Source: a candidate division TM6 bacterium GW2011_GWF2_37_49 (GTDB lineage: Bacteria > Babelota > Babeliae > Babelales > RVW-14). Taken from it: a DNA stretch of 55,393 nucleotides. This document shows positions 53,705 to 55,393 of this stretch, piece by piece. Every line of letters starts with the position of its first letter. Position 1 is the first letter of the stretch. The translations under genes and the position numbers were made by a program. Location: NCBI GenBank assembly GCA_000989955.1, contig LBTE01000004.1:2173-57565 (forward strand), written 5' to 3'. Below the pieces are notes generated by a model. That model searched no databases, was not told where the DNA came from, and saw only the letters and a program-made list of their open reading frames with translations.

Positions 53705-54394
53705 ATGAAAATAAACAAAATTTTAACTGTATCAATTATTGCCGCCATAATGTTTAGTAGTTGTGCGACAATGAATAATAAAACTAAAGGCGGTTTGATA
53801 GGTGGTGGTGCCGGAGCTGCATTAGGAGCTGGTATTGGAGCTCTTGTCGGAAACGGGAAAGGTGCTGCAATAGGAGCAGCAATAGGCGGAGTAGTGGGGG
53901 GAGGTGCCGGAGTCCTTATCGGCAATAAGATGGATAAGCAGAAGGCCGAACTTGAGAGGATTGAAGGAGCTAAGGTTGAGAGTATCACCGACGCGAACAA
54001 TCTAAAGGCAATAAAAGTAACATTTGACAATGGGATACTTTTTACAACCGGCAAAAGTGAATTGAATGCTACATCAAAAGATGCACTTTTGAAATTTGCC
54101 GAATCTCTTAGAAACACAACAGAGACAGATATAACAATATATGGACATACAGACGATACCGGTTCAAGAGACTTCAATGTGAAACTCTCTCTTCAGAGAG
54201 CTGTGGCTGTTGCCGGGTTTCTCAACGCAAACGGTGTCGAAATGAAGCGTTTGGACACAGAGGGAAAAGCCTGGGACTTTCCAGTGGGTGATAACACAAC
54301 CGTTAGCGGTAGGGCAATGAACCGCCGGGTGGAGGTTTATATCACAGCAAATGAAACGATGATCAAAGAGGCAGAGCAAGGAAAGCCAATTTAG
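53705..54394 (+). CDS. OmpA-family lipoprotein with glycine zipper
   Basis: The 229-residue protein starts with a lipoprotein signal (IMFSSC, Cys about residue 20). Residues about 28-80 form a glycine zipper of repeated GxxxG motifs (LIGGGAGAALGAGIGALVG and GGVVGGGAG). Residues about 110-215 are an OmpA C-terminal peptidoglycan-binding domain (IYGHTDDTGSRDFNVKLSLQRA, GRAMNRRVEVYI). It tethers the outer membrane to the wall. A general housekeeping gene, not part of the neighbouring cluster. Confidence 0.93.
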   Translation: MKINKILTVSIIAAIMFSSCATMNNKTKGGLIGGGAGAALGAGIGALVGNGKGAAIGAAIGGVVGGGAGVLIGNKMDKQKAELERIEGAKVESITDANNLKAIKVTFDNGILFTTGKSELNATSKDALLKFAESLRNTTETDITIYGHTDDTGSRDFNVKLSLQRAVAVAGFLNANGVEMKRLDTEGKAWDFPVGDNTTVSGRAMNRRVEVYITANETMIKEAEQGKPI

Positions 54395-54503
54395 ATTCCT
54401 CCTTCCAAATATAATTACCCTAAAATAATCTTATATATGTAAATATATTTATTACATTTGCTATTGCTCTATCTTCTCTGTGAATGTTTTAAAACTAAGA
54501 TAT

Positions 54504-55014
54504 ATGAAAAAGGTAGTTTTTTTGACTTTTTGTGCCGTTGCTATCAGGATGTACTAAAGGCATCGACAACCTCTTCTCTTCGGATGGGGTTGAGATCTAT
54601 CTGCTTAAAGCGTACAAGACTGTAGAAAATTCTCAAAAGATTGACCAGAAGAGTGTTGTTTTGAAGAACTCTCCTGTGGTAAAATATTCCGATATCCTCT
54701 CATATAACAGTGATAATCACACTTTTAAAGTGAGTGACAGGGCTCTGGATGCTATTAAAAATATCGACCACTCTGTTTTTGGAGTTGCCTTTGCCGTAAC
54801 AGCCAACGGAAGGGTTGTCTACACCGGCTACTTCTGGCCGTCGTACTCTTCTGCATCCTGCAACTGGGTAACCATAGAGCCATTTATGGCAGAGTACACA
54901 AAAGAGCTTAAGGTAACCCTCGGTTACCCCGGCGACTGGGAGGGTGTAGAGGATAGAAGGAATGATGAGAGAATAATCTCAATACTCAGCCGAGATAAAA
55001 AACTCATCAAATAA
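54504..55014 (+). pseudogene. lipoprotein gene with a one-base frameshift in the signal peptide
   Basis: ATG at 54504 begins MKKVVFLTF, then after the TTTTT run at 54527-54531 the frame is wrong. With one T fewer it would continue VPLLSGCTKGIDNLFSS, a perfect lipoprotein signal (LSGC), and run without interruption to the stop at 55014. The 160-residue frame from a GTG at 54532 is the same body without the signal. Either a recent mutation, a homopolymer sequencing error, or slippage. No family was recognised for the mature part (VTANGRVVYTGYFWPSYSSA). Confidence 0.7.
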
Positions 55015-55046
55015 CACTTTAAGCATTTTCCCCCATAACCCCTAAA

Positions 55047-55072
55047 ACCCCAATAATTATTGGAGTATTTTA
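55047..55072 (+). terminator. terminator-like hairpin after the lipoprotein gene
   Basis: CCAATAATTATTGG (55050-55063) is a perfect 14-base palindrome followed by AGTATTTT, about 35 bases after the stop of the lipoprotein. The T run is interrupted and the stem is AT-rich, so strength is doubtful. Confidence 0.5.
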
Positions 55073-55089
55073 AATGCTGTCATAAAGGG

Positions 55090-55241
55090 ACTGCACGACA
55101 CGCGCAACATCTGTTTTTTAGTCTTTTTTATGAAGTTTTTTCAGAAAAAGGCTGAGGACCGTTCAACGACCGTAGGGAGGCGTTCCGGAAGCCCTGAAAA
55201 AAAGGCGTTTAGAAAAACTGCAGTTGCTAGTATCGTGCAGT
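55090..55241. repeat. 9-bp inverted repeat with a structured interior
   Basis: ACTGCACGA (55090-55098) is matched by TCGTGCAGT (55233-55241). The DNA between contains further complementary pieces (for example TTTTTTCAG with CTGAAAAAA). It may be a small non-autonomous element or an RNA structure; no gene is inside. Confidence 0.4.
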
Positions 55242-55268
55242 TAATATAAAAAGATAGCTTTTAAAATT

Positions 55269-55393
55269 ACCCCGGCAATATTATCCGGGGCTCACCCTTC
55301 TCCTTCACCGGAAAAAGCTTCTCAAACTCCTCCAGATGGGCATCTGCAGTGACAAAACCGGGGTCTTCGAAAAAGCGGCCGGTAATTCCGGCT
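55269..55393 (-). CDS. C-terminal end of an unidentified gene (5' end outside window)
   Basis: On the minus strand an open frame enters from the right edge and stops at 55269, reading in part GRFFEDPGFVTADAH then LEEFEKLFPV and ending RIILPG. The composition looks like real coding DNA. Too short to assign a family. Confidence 0.5.

Noticed and set aside
53689..54177. 162-codon minus-strand frame rich in Pro and Ala
   Set aside because: Antisense shadow of the glycine zipper in the OmpA-like gene; its composition mirrors the Gly/Ala codons.

Overview
The window looks like chromosomal DNA of an anaerobic Bacteroidota, probably Bacteroidales. The evidence is a LruC-domain surface lipoprotein, small outer-membrane barrels, Bacteroidota-type -7 boxes (TATATTTG, fitting TAnnTTTG) upstream of several operons, weak or absent Shine-Dalgarno sequences, and AT-rich composition. 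Almost all genes lie on the minus strand. The species cannot be named from the sequence.

Layout. (1) 1-8.2 kb is mostly ordinary chromosome: a truncated LruC/LamG lipoprotein and a small barrel; tRNA-Ser(GGA) followed by a terminator inside a highly structured inverted repeat; a porin / ammonium channel / histidine kinase / NarL-type regulator operon; and a glycerol-dehydrogenase-like gene. A roughly 28-bp sequence matching the 3' end of that last gene occurs three times. (2) 8.3-21.0 kb is a restriction region. It holds a type I system (hsdM, hsdS, hsdR) with a TcmP / DUF5131 pair and a rhuM remnant inside it, and next to it a four-gene operon of a double-GHKL ATPase, a response regulator, an HNH nuclease and an Eco57I-like DNA methylase. 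(3) 21.7-25.1 kb has a HerA/VirD4-like ATPase with an N-terminal pseudo-receiver domain, then a seven-repeat decaying CRISPR array and a lone Cas6b-like gene, with no adaptation or effector genes. (4) 26.3-53.4 kb is the most unusual part: about 21 tightly packed minus-strand genes in two transcription blocks. The first-transcribed block (53.4-46.5 kb) encodes a complete branched-chain-type amino-acid ABC importer and two radical SAM enzymes. The second block (46.1-26.3 kb) encodes a 1295-residue GHKL sensor, an unknown protein, a second-type tyrosyl-tRNA synthetase, a lone receiver-like protein, a tyrosine-decarboxylase-like PLP enzyme fused to a receiver, two large receiver proteins, three membrane proteins (one with a VWA domain), an unknown 293-residue protein, a Ycf46-like AAA ATPase, a DegT-type aminotransferase and a tiny membrane protein. 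(5) 53.7-55.4 kb returns to ordinary chromosome: an OmpA-like glycine-zipper lipoprotein, a lipoprotein whose signal peptide is out of frame by one T, and the end of an unidentified gene.

Working idea for region 4 (inference). The adjacent tyrosyl-tRNA synthetase and tyrosine decarboxylase recall the tyrS-tdc tyramine operons of enterococci and lactobacilli. Here the enzyme is joined to a receiver domain and sits among phosphorelay proteins and an AAA/VWA membrane assembly, with an amino-acid importer transcribed next to it. This suggests an amino-acid-sensing or amine-producing signalling system, possibly with an immune role given its defence-rich surroundings. I do not recognise the whole assembly as a described system.
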